Of a DNA stretch of 64,000 bases, positions 1 to 12,859 are shown one piece after another. The DNA is from Stereum hirsutum FP-91666 SS1 (lineage: Eukaryota > Basidiomycota > Agaricomycetes > Russulales > Stereaceae): the NCBI RefSeq assembly GCF_000264905.1, contig NW_006763156.1, forward strand, positions 273,546-337,545. The letters run 5' to 3'. The notes under the pieces are model-generated. The model searched no databases, was not told the origin of the DNA, and saw nothing but the letters and a program-made list of their open reading frames with translations. The first letter of the stretch is position 1. Every line of letters starts with the position of its first letter. The position numbers and the translations under genes were made by a program.

Positions 1-27
1 GCTCACTCACGACATGCATATGCACAG

Positions 28-2080
28 GTTCAGGCGAATCGGGTAAAACGACGATCGTGAAGCAGATGAAGATCATCCACCAGAACGGATACTCACAGAC
101 AGAGCTCCTCGCCTTTCGCCCGCTCATCTGGAAGAACCTGCTCGAGAGCTCCCACGACGTCATCAACGGCCTCTCCAAGGTCGGCATGGAATGTTCAAAC
201 CAGGACAACAAGGTCCGTTTTTCCTCTTTTCTCGCCACCTTCCACCAGGAGCTCACCCTCCTCATTCATGTTTCGTATCCTTCCATCGTCTGTGCCACAG
301 AACAACGTCGGCGTCATCCAGGCGTATGAGCTCCAGCCTACAGATCCTGCCTTCACCTTCAACCCAGATATCGCAAAAGCAATCAAAGACCTCTGGGGCG
401 ACGCCGTCATCCCAAAACTGATGGAGCGTTCGTCCGACTTTTATTTGATGGATAATGCTTCGTAGTACGTCCCTTTCTTTCACTTGGGCGAGATGATTGG
501 GATTTCGGCTCATACTCTGCAGTTTCTTCGCAGAATCAGACCGGATATCGGCTCCGGGATACATCCCGACGCCAGAAGACGTGTTACGAGCACGAGCGCA
601 GACGACGGGTATCACGGAGACGCGGTTCAACATGGGCGAATTGTCGTGCGTCTTGTTTCTTTTCGCGTATTCCCTCCCCTCTTTTCCTTCCTCCCCTTTG
701 GTTGGGGCGGTCACGCATATATCGATCCCTTGGCCCCTATTTCATTCACTTCATGCGTATGCCCCCTCTGCTACACATACATCCATCCCATTGAGGCATA
801 TTTCCATAACATCTACGCATACATCCACCTCTGCGCATCGCTTCAAACGCATACATCCACCCTCTCCCGCATACAGCTACACACCTATCCGCGCCACTCG
901 CCACTCCTTCATCTATCGTTTTCCCCCTTAACCCAGATTCCGTGCAGTGTCAGATGCTAACGACTCTCGTTCCCGCAGAATACACATGTTCGACGTCGGC
1001 GGGCAGCGATCCGAACGGAAGAAGTGGATCCACTCGTTCGAGAGCGTGACGTCCATCATCTTTTGCACTGCGCTTTCTGAGTACGATCAGGTGTTGTTGG
1101 AGGAGAAGAATCGGGTATGTCTTTTTTTTTCTTCGTTTTATATTCGTCCAGGCTATCTCCTTTCCGTCTCTAGTCCTGAGCCTTCCTTATCTAATTCTTT
1201 TGGCTGAGCTGACGTGTGTTTGTTTTCTTCCGTTTTTGATGTCCTTCCTGGCCCACTTTCCGACTGTCCTGCGGTTCCGCGGTGCTCGGATGATGGATGA
1301 TGATGATGGCGTTGATTGTGGCGTTGCGTGGCCTGCCTGCTTGCTGCGTGCGCGAACACAGAACCGGATGGTCGAGTCGCTAGCGCTCTTCGAGTCCGTC
1401 ATCAACTCGCGATGGTTCCTTAGAACATCAATCATACTCTTTTTGAACAAGATCGATGTGTTTCGGCATAAACTGCCAAAGGTTAGCCTTCTGCATCCTT
1501 CATCCTCCATCCTCGGCCCCTCCTCCCTTCTACCTCCGAAGCGACCCCTTCTTGCCACACGAACTCTTCCCATGCGTCCTTGGAACCGCAGCTGATTGTG
1601 CATACTTATATCGCGTCCAGGTCCCACTAGAACGATATTTCCCGGAATATTCGGGCGGGGCGGACGTGAATAAGGGGGCGAAGTATATCCTCTGGAGGTT
1701 CATGCAGGCGAACAGGGCGAGGTTGAGCGTTTATCCACAGTGCGTCTTTCTGTCCAGCTATTTTTCCATTTTACGCTTTGGGGTTTGTGTGAGGGAACGG
1801 GTGGAGGAGTTTGGTGGATAGGGGTTGGCGCCACACGCCACACGCCACATTTTACCGCGCGTTGGTGTATTTTTTTGAGCGCGCACGCGTCCTTCTCTAC
1901 GTTGCTTCGCACTTTCCTTCCCTTGTTCAGTGTTGTGTTTGTTCGCTTGCCAAGACCTACGCTGACTTCATATCATATAGCATAACACAAGCAACCGATA
2001 CCTCGAACATCAGACTGGTGTTCGTCACGGTGAAAGAAACGATCCTACATAACGCACTCAAGGAATCAGGAATTCTATAG
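28..2080 (+). CDS. Heterotrimeric G-protein alpha subunit (5' partial)
   Basis: GTPase subunit that relays signals from seven-helix receptors at the plasma membrane. The window opens in an intron; the first visible exon starts with the P-loop GSGESGKTT at 28. Exons read about 28-212, 301-464, 523-645, 979-1114, 1362-1481, 1621-1739 and 1981-2080, all with GT-AG introns. Motifs in order are switch I ([10 protein letters not shown]), switch II ([12 protein letters not shown]), NKID and TQATDTSN, ending in KESGIL. The catalytic Arg of switch I and Gln of DVGGQ are both present, so it should hydrolyse GTP. The residue at -4 is Ser rather than Cys, so it lacks the pertussis-toxin acceptor Cys. The N-terminal exon(s) with the myristoylation signal lie outside the window. 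The family call is secure; the exact fungal G-alpha class is not assigned. Confidence 0.95.
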
Positions 2081-4454
2081 CCCTCGGCTCCCTCTCGTCT
2101 TCCGCGCCTTCTTTCTCTTCTTCTCCTGGCCTCTCTTCATTCCTGGTTCCTTGTCTCGTTCTCTTCTTTCACTTTCGGTCTCACCTCTGTTCTGTGCTCA
2201 GTCTCGTTTTGTCCACAAGTCACTCGTTCGCCTCGCTGTTGTAGCACTGCTGTCTCACGTCCACGCCCAGGTTCACGTCCACATGTTCCACGTTCTACAT
2301 CATGATCATCTCGTCCCTCCATCTTCCGAATGCATACATATCATCAGCCCGTCATCGTCGTCATTCCTTCACATCTCCCACACGGCGGCCGTGTGTGCGC
2401 CATCCGCGTCCGCCGCATCGCATTCCTCTGTCATGTACATCGCTCACCGGCTTAGGCTCAGCCTCCCCTGCGCCATCCCGTCGCTACTCATACTTGTCGT
2501 ACTATGGATCCATCCACCTTTTATTACAACTTTTTCCCCTTTGGTTGACTGGCTTGATCTTCTTTTTCCGTTTTCCGTCTCTCGATTTATCGTTACTTTT
2601 TACTTTTGTCTCTGCCTCATCATCCCGCTTTTTCTTATCTGGTTCTTGTCGGTTTGTCTGCATCGGAGAAGAAGGGAGAATGAACCGTTTGCCGTCGTCG
2701 GTGAGTTGTGTCTGTTCGGTATCCAGAGTCGAGAACGCTAGAACGCTGATGCTGATGGCGATGTTTTGTTTTGTTTTGTTTCGTCCAGCCGAACTTGTTA
2801 TATTCCCACATCAATTGATTGATTTTACCCTACTCGTCCACTACATATCCCTACCACCCCATCTTTTGCATCGTTCCCCTCCCTACTACCCCTACGTATA
2901 TTACCCAACCCTTTTCATCTCGCCTCCTCATCTCCTCATCTCCGCTCCTGTCTCCGTTTTCATCTCTCCTGTTCCTGTTCCGGCTGCAATCGTAAATTAC
3001 CCTCACGTTCCACTCCATCTCCATCTCGTCTCGTCTCATTTCCCTTCTCTCTCCGAACTTCTCTAGCGCCACACACATCCCCGTTCTGTCTTTTCGTCGT
3101 GTTTGCGCGTCGAGCTTTTTTTCAGCAATCGACATCGTTTATTTTTGTCTTTTACGCTTCGGGCCTTGAAGCTCGGCTTGGCTAGGTTTCATATATCTAT
3201 TCTATTCCTCCTTTCCTTTCCCTTTCCTTACCTTTCACGCTTCTCTCTACGCTCCTCTGAATCCCGTTCACGTTGTGGTGTCGCGTTCCGAGTCTGCCGA
3301 TACTCCTGTTCGTGTTCATGTTTCGTTGAATCGAGCCGTGTTGAAGTGAAATTCAATCGATAACGTTGTCGATTCAAACGTGTTGATTTAGCGTGCGTGG
3401 GCTGTTTGTTCGTGTTCGTGTTCGACTCGGACGTCTTGGGGGTGTGTTTTCGGCTTCGGATTCAGGTTCAGATATCCTCTCACGGTTCACAGCTCATAGC
3501 TCACGCCATAGTCGACGGTGTCAATGGCGCGAGTGGAGATCAGCTTCTTCCCGGGCCCAGTGATTCAGAAGGCGTAGACCTCGGGTTCGATGGAGTGATG
3601 TGATGTAGTGGATTGGATGGTTTTTGATGCGTGATGATGCGGAAAGAGGCGGAACGAGGTGAGCAAGCGAAGGCGCGGTGTAGGCTTCCATCTCAGGCTT
3701 TATGATGACTTCTACGCCTGGGCGGATGGATAGATAGGATAAGCACGGAGACGCAGAACTCGGCAAGGAGGCGTTTAGGTGCGTTTAGGTGCCGTTCTTC
3801 GTCACATTCATAGGCGTCCATTGATTTGTTTTCTTCCTCTTCTTGCAGGTCTCCTCTCGACAGCGCCAGTCGAATCTTCACTCGCTCTCACATACTATCG
3901 GTCACCTCTCTCTACAGCTATCCCTTCGTATATGGTTCGTGCTTTCTTCCTCTGACCTTGGCTCTTCCTACTTTGTCCGTATTCAACATGTCTCCTCGTC
4001 AGGTCTCGGCTATGTTCAACATTCAACGGTCGTGGACTCTCTATTTTATTTTTTCACGTCCTCGTCTTCAGATGGTCTATGATCGGTGTCTAAAGCGGTT
4101 ATGAAAGTCGGGAATAAGACTGTAGATGCTGTATAAAGGGATTGGAGATGCAACGTATAGAGGACTTTGGGTGCTACATTTCGCTTCCCGACTCTGACAC
4201 CACCTTGTCGTTCTGTCTTCGCCGTCCGCATCTCCCTTTCGGGTACAAATCAGGTGAGTCGCGCTATATACTGAGGAATTTGCATGACGAGTCTCGCGTC
4301 TATTCGGAATTACTTCTCGCGCACGTCACATGGGGAACGCAGGAGATACCGCACACCATCGCTCTTGATGTTTCTCGGACCTTACGAAAGCTTTCCCTCC
4401 CTATAAGTCAACTGACCGGCTGTCCTTCTTTGATCACCTCTTACTCCTCTCCAC
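2081..4454. other. Pyrimidine-rich intergenic region
   Basis: This 2.4-kb stretch has no recognisable gene. It is strongly C/T-biased on the plus strand from about 2,081 to 3,300, which opens long reading frames of Ser/Leu/His-rich composition that resemble no protein. It probably holds the 3' UTR of the G-alpha gene and the promoter of the dehydrogenase at 4,455. No tRNA, terminal repeat or transposase remnant was seen. Confidence 0.5.
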
Positions 4455-5917
4455 ATGTCTACGCAAGCGAACACATTACCGCGGTCCGCCATTGTGACTG
4501 GCGCAGCCCAAGGTATGAGAGTCCACTAGCGCATCACATAACATTGACAGACGAGGATTTGTAGGTATCGGTCGGGCTATCGCTGAAAGACTAGCCCAGG
4601 ATGGCCTCAATGTCCTCATCAACGACGTCCCGTCCAAGGAAGATATGCTTTCAGAGTTCAAGAGCGCACTCGCAGACGCTCATCCGTCGCAAAGCTTTGT
4701 CATTTTCGCCGGTGATGTGTCGAAGGAGGAGGACGTCAAGCACATGGTCGAGGCGGCTGTGGAAATATTCGGAGGATTGGACGTGGTAAATCCTTGTCGG
4801 CGACTCCCGTGTCATCCTCTCTGGTTCGTCTGAGTTAATCTGTTCTGGATAAAGATCGTCGCAAATGCTGGAATAGGCGGGGCTCTTTCCTTCTTTGTCG
4901 ACAGTACGTAATTTTTTCCATATGCCGGATTAATCCCACAGTATGCTGACTACACTCATCTCACAGCACCCGTCGAACAGCTCGACAAGGTCATTTCTGT
5001 CAATTTGCGGGGCGTATACCTTTGTAAGTCCTGTATGCAATGCTCTTCCCTTGCAAATTTTGACGCATGAGCAGGCTATCAATACGCTGCCAGACAAATG
5101 ATCAAGCAAGGACGGGGAGGAAAGATCATTGGAGCGTGCTCGCTTGCCGGAAAGAAAGGTATTTAGTCGCCGCTGGCTATAAATCGTCTTTGTCTCATAT
5201 GAAGGGAGCTTGTAGGAATGGCCTTGGCCAGTGCGTACGCCAGCAGCAAATTTGCTGTCCGTGGCCTTACTCAATCCGTCGGTGAGTAGCCCTCTGTCGG
5301 TACTTGGGCCTTGAACTCATACTGCTCCACACGTCTTTATGCTACCAAGCCACCGAGCTTGGACAATACGGGATCAACGTGAACGCATATGCCCCGTAAG
5401 TATGACCCTGTATCCTTTGGACACTAGAACTGACTCCTAATGTCCGTGTATTCTCGATCAGGGGCTATTTCCCCACTCCCATGGGTATGCTCAGATTTGG
5501 GGCCTCAAATCATCAATGAGCCTGACATTCTTATATGAATAGTCGAGGCTGCCGCAGCGGAATGCCCCGGCGGACCTGATGCTTTCATTGCCGCTGTACG
5601 TTCAAATATAATTTATATAGCAGTCGAACATACGCTGACGACCATCCTTCGTCCGTTTAGCAAGCCTCAGTTCTCAACAGACCCGGAAGACTGGAAGAGA
5701 TCGCAGCTGCTGTATCTTTCTTGGCTTCTGAGGGCTCTAGTTATATGACAGGTGGGTCTCTGCGTCTGTCCATACCCTCGATAGATCGCTCAATCCGTGT
5801 CGACATCAGGGCAAACGGTTGGTTTTTTTCTGGGATATTACTGCGGACGAAACTCGCTCACTGATGAATCTCTTCCATATGTAGATTACAGTTGATGGTG
5901 GTAGGCATTTCGATTGA
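4455..5917 (+). CDS. Short-chain dehydrogenase/reductase, diacetyl (acetoin) reductase-like
   Basis: Soluble NAD(P)-dependent oxidoreductase of the classical SDR family, about 260 residues. It starts at MSTQANTLPRSAIVTG. The first exon ends in the cofactor motif TGAAQ|GIGRAIA, split by an intron at 4513-4564. Further exons carry NAGIG (4867-4881), VNLRGVY, the catalytic pair in YASSK (about 5236) and the end ITVDGGRHFD before TGA at 5915. Roughly ten small introns (about 50-75 nt) were placed by phase-consistent GT-AG sites. The sequence around EIFGGLDV, NAGI and the PG-tyrosine segment resembles fungal and bacterial acetoin/diacetyl reductases, but substrate cannot be fixed from sequence. 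All SDR catalytic motifs are intact. The gene is head-to-tail with the arylsulfotransferase downstream, with no obvious functional link. Confidence 0.88.
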
Positions 5918-6551
5918 TTTTTGCAAGTACTTAATGTGCAGACATCAAAACTTCAGTGGCGCGGTGAAAAGTTCAAGGTTCGCGAAATGATGGCTTAACT
6001 TGGACTCGGAGTTATTGAGTAGCATCAATATTGAGACCTTTATTGAGGAGGAGAATGAACCTTGATATTTGGCCCTACGGTAGAGACCCGAGCTCGAGAA
6101 TGCCGGTAGTGATGAGGTGGCCCAGCGTCCGAGCGTAGTTAAGCCATGATCAAGTCCGCTCGGCAAGTGCCGGTGTTCCGTTCCACGCGCCACACTCATT
6201 TTCTTTGACCACTCTACCACGGTCGGGTTCATGTTGTCTCTCTTCGCTTTCACTCAAACAAACTCGGGCTCATTCGCCTTACCTATCTGTTAAATACTAA
6301 CAATGTCCTCGAGACCTGTACGAGTGCATAGCGATGTAGATTCCAAAATCCACATGTTGGCCGAACCGCAGCAGGCTCTCCTAATCTTTCAAACATTGTT
6401 TTCAGCCCTCAGCGCTCAGCCGCAGCACGCCTGCTCGATCCTGGGCGGGACGAATGAAATACGCAGCACCTTTTAGACTCTAGCAAAGCCATGGGTTGTC
6501 ATGCTCAGCGTTCTCTACCTTTCCTCGTCCTTCCTACTCCCGACTCCAGCC
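5918..6551. other. Intergenic spacer
   Basis: About 630 bases between the dehydrogenase and the arylsulfotransferase. Only short unsupported frames are present; presumably 3' UTR plus promoter. Confidence 0.5.
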
Positions 6552-9317
6552 ATGTCGCGCTGCAGCTATACACTGCTCCTCTCATTTCTTATCCTCGGAA
6601 ATATCTCGACGGTCTGCTCTATTCTGAGCCAATCTGTAAGTCACACAAGATTTTCTGCTGTGCCTTCTTGACGTGATTATGAACTCTCGGAATAGTATCA
6701 ATCCACCTCGATAATCAATGTCCCCCTCACCATTCAAGTTGCCTACAACTCCTCTTCAGACAACTCATCGTCTTCATCCACGAGTAACGGTCACTTCTTC
6801 ACCTGTCCCCGCGGAAGCGACGCCTACGCGACCGCGCCTACAATATACGACACATCCGGCGAGCTCATCTGGTTCGGTTCCGAGTTTGGCGATTGTTTCG
6901 ATTTGAATGTGCAGTATTATAATGGCCAGGCGGTCTTGACGGTTTGGAATGGGACGGATGATTCGGCGGGTTACGGAAATGGCATGGTACGTTCAATCCT
7001 TCGCCGTCCTTTGCGCTGTGCAGTTTCGCACAAGTGATGCTGACGTTGCGTCTTTGAACGAATGTGGTGGATGGTATGGGTGCGGATTATATAGGGAAGG
7101 ATCGTCGACAGCACGTATACCACAATAGCTACCGTTGCCTGCGATTCAGATACCAACTCAGACCTTCACGAGGTTCGTCTCCCACCTTTCTTTGCCATAT
7201 CCCACATCCAACCCCCGTATGTCATTGTCTTACGAGCCTGTCCACCTTCTACATACGACGTGCTTGACCATTGCACTTCGTGCCACCTCGTTGATTCTAA
7301 CGAGACTCCATTTTCCCTCGTCCGTAGTTCAACATCCCAGAGGACACAAATACTACCGCGATAATGACGACCTACTACCCTATCCAATGGGACCTCTCAT
7401 CCGTTGGCGGCTCAACCGAAGGATGGATGCTCACTTCGGGGTTCCAGGAGATCAATATCGCCGATGGAAGCGTTGTATTCAATTGGAGGTGTGTTGCGCA
7501 CCTTTTCGATCAAATGACGGTAAGATATAATTATTGACTCTCTCGCTGTTCGTTCGTTCGGTGGACATGGCATTCGATTCGATGACCTGCTGATGATCGT
7601 AGCGCGGCTGATCATATGGACCTTACTGAGAGTTATAACACCATAAACTCGACGGGCGGTAGCGAGGACGATAGTGCGTCGATCCTTCTTCTTTCGTGGA
7701 TGCATCATACTGACGGACATGAATGTATAGCTTGGGACCCGTTCCACATCAACTCGATTACAAAAGACGCGGAGGGCAATTACTTGATCTCGTCACGGCA
7801 TGCATCTGTTTTACTAGACTATTGATCCAGCGCATAGCTGTTCTTACTCAAGATACTGATTCTGAGAGGGCGAAAACAGACACTACCACCAAATCCTGAA
7901 AGTATCAGCTACGACTGGTGAAGTCCTATGGACAGTCGGTGGTATGACCTCGAATTTTACATTGGACGACGACTCAACGTGAGTATTCTCACTTCCAGCT
8001 GCATCTCATACTTCCTCTCGGCTTGTTTATGTCGTTTCGTCGGATAGGTTCTACTGGCAGCATCACGCGCGATGGTACGATGACTATACAAAGGTTTCTA
8101 TATTGTACGTATCCTGTTTCATTCTTTCGTCCATCTGCTGAAATATTCACCCCCTTTCCTCTGGCATTCCACACCCTTTCTAAACGATACATACACTTTA
8201 TCATCTAATAATGCATCCCCCCCTCGGTATCGAATTTACGCTCACAGCGATAACGGTGCCACAAATTGGAACGTCGCCGAAGCCTCCGCACGGGGTATGA
8301 CCCTTGAGATTGACCAAGATGCTATGACGGCTACGTTCGTCAACGAATACCTTCCTATTGTTACGGTCCAGAATTATTCGTGCAGTCAAGGAAGCATTCA
8401 GGTTCGTTTATTACATCTTCCAGTCAAATACCCTTAGATGCCAGCAAGGGGCGCTGACACGTGTATTTCTATGTGATCTCCAGATGCTCGATGATGGAAA
8501 TGTAGTGGTCGGTTATGGGAGCAATCCGTGGATTGGGGAATATACGTACGACCCTCTATCTCTTTGCACATTAGAGACGAGGCTGATGACTTTTGGGTTT
8601 ATTGTTCCCAGGTCAGATGGCAGCGTTATATTTTTTGCAACACTCGGAAAGGATGGAGAGGAAGGCAATTCTCCGATGCAGGTTCGTTTTCCAGTCCCCA
8701 CTAAAATAAATATAGTTATAGGTGACTAACGATCATGCACATGCTAGAACTATCGCGTGTTCAAGGTCTCCAGCTGGGTCGGAACACCTGCTACTTCGCC
8801 CGACATCGCAGTATCAGGTGCTCAGGACGATATGTGGGCTTCATTCACCGCTCAGTTTACTGCGCATTCCTTGCATTAGTGCTTACTATCGAATTCTTTA
8901 TGCAGAACGATCTACGTCTCCTGGAACGGTGCCACCGAAGTCTCGTCCTATGCCTACTATACTTCCACCAGCTCCAGCTCCTCCCTAACCTCTAGTCTGA
9001 ATGTCACTCGAGCAGGGTTTGAAACATCCTGGACGGACAACTCGACTTCGCCTTCCTACATCCGCGTTGCTGCCCTTGCTGCCAATGGCTCTGTACTCGG
9101 CTGGACAGAAACTATCACCGTCGATGGCAGTGGGACCTCTGATGCTAGTGGAACTGATTCAACCTCGGGAGCGATGACCTTAGTCGCCGGACTGAGTCTG
9201 ACAGGTGTCGGAGGTATGACGGTGACGGCGACGGGTGGGGCAGTGGCAGTTGTGGGCATCGTTATTGGAGAGTTATCATATTGGCTAGACGAGCTGTTGG
9301 GCGATTGGTTGCTGTAG
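6552..9317 (+). CDS. Secreted arylsulfotransferase-like protein (fungal ASST family)
   Basis: Member of the fungal arylsulfotransferase (ASST, Arylsulfotran_2) beta-propeller family, which in characterised members transfers sulfate between phenolic compounds. The start MSRCSYTLLLSFLILG is a clear signal peptide, followed by an intron at about 6634. Family motifs appear exon by exon: APTIYDTSGELIWFG, VLTVWNGTDD with GYGNG, a GG-x-GW segment, FQEINIADGSVVFNW, WDPFHINSITKDAEGNYLIS, SSRH, LWTVGG, FYWQHHARW, and a Ser/Thr-rich tail with a hydrophobic C-terminus ending at TAG 9315. About a dozen short introns separate these blocks. Length (about 590 residues) fits the family. The last hydrophobic stretch could be a membrane or GPI-type tail. 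A degraded 5' copy lies at 18.4-19.25 kb. Enzymatic activity in fungi is an inference from family membership. Confidence 0.85.
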
Positions 9318-10059
9318 AAGTGCATGCAGTTGCGAGGTCTGCTGTTGTATGATTTGAGAGGGTATTTTATATTTTTACACTGGCCGTAAAGCAGGACTCT
9401 GAACTGCTTTCTGATGTCTATTTTCTTGTATAATGGAGATCTTTATACTACCTTTGGCCTCAACACGTTCAATAGTTAAGCACAGCCGTAGAAGTTGCGA
9501 GTCCTGATGCCGACAGATATTCAGATGATACGTGGATGACGCACTCTAAGATGTCCCCTGACGTGCACTTCCTTCCATCTCTTGCATACGCTAAGCTCAT
9601 ATGTATTCGAGAATGCTTCTTATACTAGTCGTGCTCTGTGGTTTATCTTTGGCCTCCCCTTCAAATGCACACACTGTTATGACTTAAAGCTCCCTCTAAT
9701 TGGTCCGTCCCTTTTGCATATCACTTATGAGCTGTTGATCACAGTCAGGCAATATGAATGCATTGCGCAATGACCAGACTCGACGTAACGTGCCTCAACA
9801 GTACGAACGTGGATACTGTAAACTTATCAGACCTCAGAAACCTTGGACGTAGTCCCCGTCGACACAATAGTTTAACTGATGCGCTCAGGTTTTCTAACAA
9901 ATTCTCTATCGTCTTATGTCTCCGTCCCGGCGTGCGTATTGAAAGCAGCGCTCCTGGTGCCCATTAAAACATAAATTAGTTCCTTTTTTCTGATCCAGGC
10001 AGGTATCAAGGGTATATATAATAAGAAACGAAGAATAACCCTAAAAGACGGGACAGGAC
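9318..10059. other. Convergent intergenic spacer
   Basis: A 740-base gap between the 3' ends of the arylsulfotransferase and the minus-strand membrane-protein gene. It is moderately AT-rich, with no coding, RNA or repeat signal recognised. Confidence 0.5.
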
Positions 10060-11877
10060 TCATTCCGAAGAATACTGGGGCGGCAAATGCTCAACGGCCC
10101 TGTCATGCACCAGTCCTCTCAATCCACTGTCGCTCTCTACAACCAATTGCTGCGGGGCTGACCTAACACTGCCTCCATCGAAAGCCTGTGCCGAAGTCCC
10201 CCCTATTGCCAGATTTGCGCCATCAGGATTGTTCGAAGACGAAGTAACGTGTGTGTACGCGGCAAGCTTTTCGGATTGAGAACGCAAGGGGACGTAACCT
10301 GGATCATAGCTCGACGACGCTCGAGATTCACTGGGAACGAATGTCGGTAATGATTGGTTACCGAAGCCAGGAGCGGCGGTCGTGGTATAGTCTACTGACG
10401 TGAAAGAACATATGTCAATGTTTCGATTTTAGGCTGAGATATTATAGCTTATGTACGAACCAGATTCAGATCTTCGCAAATGGTAAGCTTCGGTGAGCAT
10501 TCTATCCATCCCTGCGGGTGATTGTGTGAATGCCGCATATGTGACCTCAGCATCAATATCCACCGGCGGATGACCGTCACTCGTATTCTCCGTCTCTGAC
10601 CTTCTCCTTCTTCGCAATACGAAGAAAGAAGCTAACAAGAAAGAGAGAAATACCAAGCCACCAATCGAAATCCCTACAATTGCTCCGACACCCAAATGGC
10701 GTGAGTTGTCTGTCTTCTCATGGTTATTTCCCCCACCGTTTCCGCCGTTCCCAGTCAAGGAAGGTGACGAAATGAATGCGGAATCGGATTTCATCAGAAC
10801 ATAGTCGAGGTAGAACGTGTTTGCGTCTGCTGCAGTGATCTCTAACGTGTGAGACTCTCCGGTGGTGGGGTTGGCGGTGAACAGTTCGTAGTTATAGGCA
10901 GGGAACGTGGTGGGAACGCTCATGTTGGCGGTGACACCGTCGATCGCGTATGTACCAAGTGTACTGACAGAGTTTAGGATCATGCCGTAGGCTCTAATTG
11001 TGGAGGCTCCTGTGATATGTAAAAAGTAGAGATTTGTTAGACAATCACGAATACAATAATGCCATTGCAGAGTAATGGAATAATACCCGTGAATTTTAGA
11101 GAAACATTGGATGACGAGCTTGTTGGTCCCATCACGCTCGAGTTGAAGGTCGCATCCGTAAGATTGAAATTCCCCTGCTGCGGAAAGCCCAACACATTTC
11201 CAGTCCACCCATCTGAATAACCAAGATACGGGCTGTGGTCGTCAATGAAGATCCAGCTCGTGTCTTCGGTAGTGGATACCGTGGAGTTCTCAGAAGCCTC
11301 GTAAATCAGGTAATCGACGAAGAAATTGGAGTCGGTAAGAGTGGAAGCCGAGGTAAGAACGTCCACTGTCAGGGTGTGCGACGAATCAGGCATTGATGGA
11401 GAGACAAAGAAGGGTATATGCCGCCTAGTGTCGGAAGAGGATGTGATAACACTAGTTGATATCATGTTGAAGTCGACGCTGAAGGAAACGTTTGTACTGC
11501 TGAAGCCATCCCCGCCCCCAATAGTTCCGTACAGGGAGATCGAAGAGCCTGGTATGGTGAGCAATTCAGTATGCTCCATGCTCTCGATGAAAATATTATG
11601 CACGGGAAGAGCGTACCATTGAAAGAGTAACTCATCGTTGATGGAATCCCTGATCCTGATACGGTGGCTCGAAACTCCGTTGAATTGCCTAAATCATAAA
11701 GTCGCTGATTAGGAGATTCTTACAGGATGGAGGCAACGAAGCATGAGTACTGTACATACCGGGTGAAGCGACAACCCATCCGTCTGCTTCTATACCAGGA
11801 GAGCCAGCGGTCTGATTGGCATGAGGCCACCATGATATACCAGCATCCTCATCGTCGACGATAACGTAGACTGACAT
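10060..11877 (-). CDS. Single-pass membrane protein with two VDD/galactose-binding-like ectodomain repeats
   Basis: A type I membrane protein of a family common in agaricomycetes and without assigned function. Reading from 11877, the N-terminal exon begins MSVYVIVDDEDAGISW, then GNSTEFRATVSGSG, GSSISLYGTIGG and a second similar unit beginning WIFIDDHSPYLGYSDGW. The two units repeat the order IDD/VDD - GW - NSTxxATxxG - FTGxSIxxYG, suggesting two beta-sandwich ectodomains. One transmembrane helix follows (GAIVGISIGGLVFLSFLL, about 10,630-10,690) with a stop-transfer RRRRR, then a cytoplasmic Ser/Pro-rich tail ending LPPQYSSE at 10060. There is no obvious signal peptide in front of the first unit, so an upstream exon may be missing. 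It resembles fungal wall or stress-sensor topology, but that role is inference only. Confidence 0.72.
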
Positions 11878-12859
11878 TGAGGAACAACGTAGAGATAATG
11901 AGGTCGCAGTTGATGTGGAAAGTTGGGAGAGAGAGAGAGGGAGTAAGAGGACGGTAGATTGTAATGGATAAGGCCCTCTTCACACCATCTTTGATCTAGG
12001 TGATTTGCCATGTGCGGGTAGAGATTTCGGCATCAGTTACAGGCTACGCCCCCTCAATCATGGGTACCGGTCAACTCGGTGTTACATAGAGCAAGGGTGG
12101 ACCATCATGATAATGGGCCGTCGTACTATTCCGCATAGGTTCTCAAGAAGCATACTACATATATCAAGGCACCTGAGACAATATACTCGGGAGACTACGT
12201 TCCTTTTTCGAAATCGCACTTGTTTATGTTTTGAAGTCCCCGCCAGCCGCTTCCACCGAATAGTGTGTTTCATGAACCGTACCTGTGCCCACGTTCTCGC
12301 TAAAGGTGGTTCTTGTGGCTGTTTCGATACCGGCATAGAGATATAACCTCCCACACTGATCTGATTCATGAGTTGCACCCTCCACATCGCTACGCAGGGC
12401 TACTACTTATGCTGGGCCGCCATCATCGTCTATGGTAGGCGCGATATGACCTCCGCTACTCTACACTTCCAACCATACCTCTCTAACATTGACACCGTAG
12501 GAGAAAGTGAGGGATATGTTCAAGAGGATCCAATGACCTGGAATATTACGGTTCGGTGGGAAGTTCCAAAGAATCATATGGATGATTGCAAGGACGAGGG
12601 CGGAGGGAATGGATGGGGCTTGTCGCGGCGCTAGATCGATAAAATGGATGTAAAAGGGAGGCAATTGCTGTGATGACAGGCAAGAGCTCTACAACAGACT
12701 CGTATGTGAGCATTCTCGGAGAGACGGGATCGTCATAAGGCGATACTAGAAATGATGGGCAGAAGCGGCAGAATGGTGTAGATTGCTCATCAATTCGGAT
12801 GGCCTTTCGTTTTGGCCTGCAGTTCCCAGGCAAACGGTAGTATACCGCTAGACCGGTCG
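11878..12859. other. Gene-poor spacer with a possible decayed minus-strand reading frame
   Basis: No intact gene is recognised. On the minus strand around 12,220-12,440 there is a protein-like stretch (TIDDDGG, later ETATRTTFSENVGTG and HYSVEAAGGDFKT) broken by stop codons. The IDD start and a Thr-Phe-Ser segment faintly recall the neighbouring VDD-type membrane protein, so this may be a dead paralogue. The resemblance is weak and could be chance. Confidence 0.25.

Noticed and set aside
2151..3066. Open frames of 196 and 254 codons after the G-alpha gene
   Set aside because: They arise from C/T-rich DNA, overlap in two frames, have Ser/His/Leu-biased low-complexity content and no family motif.
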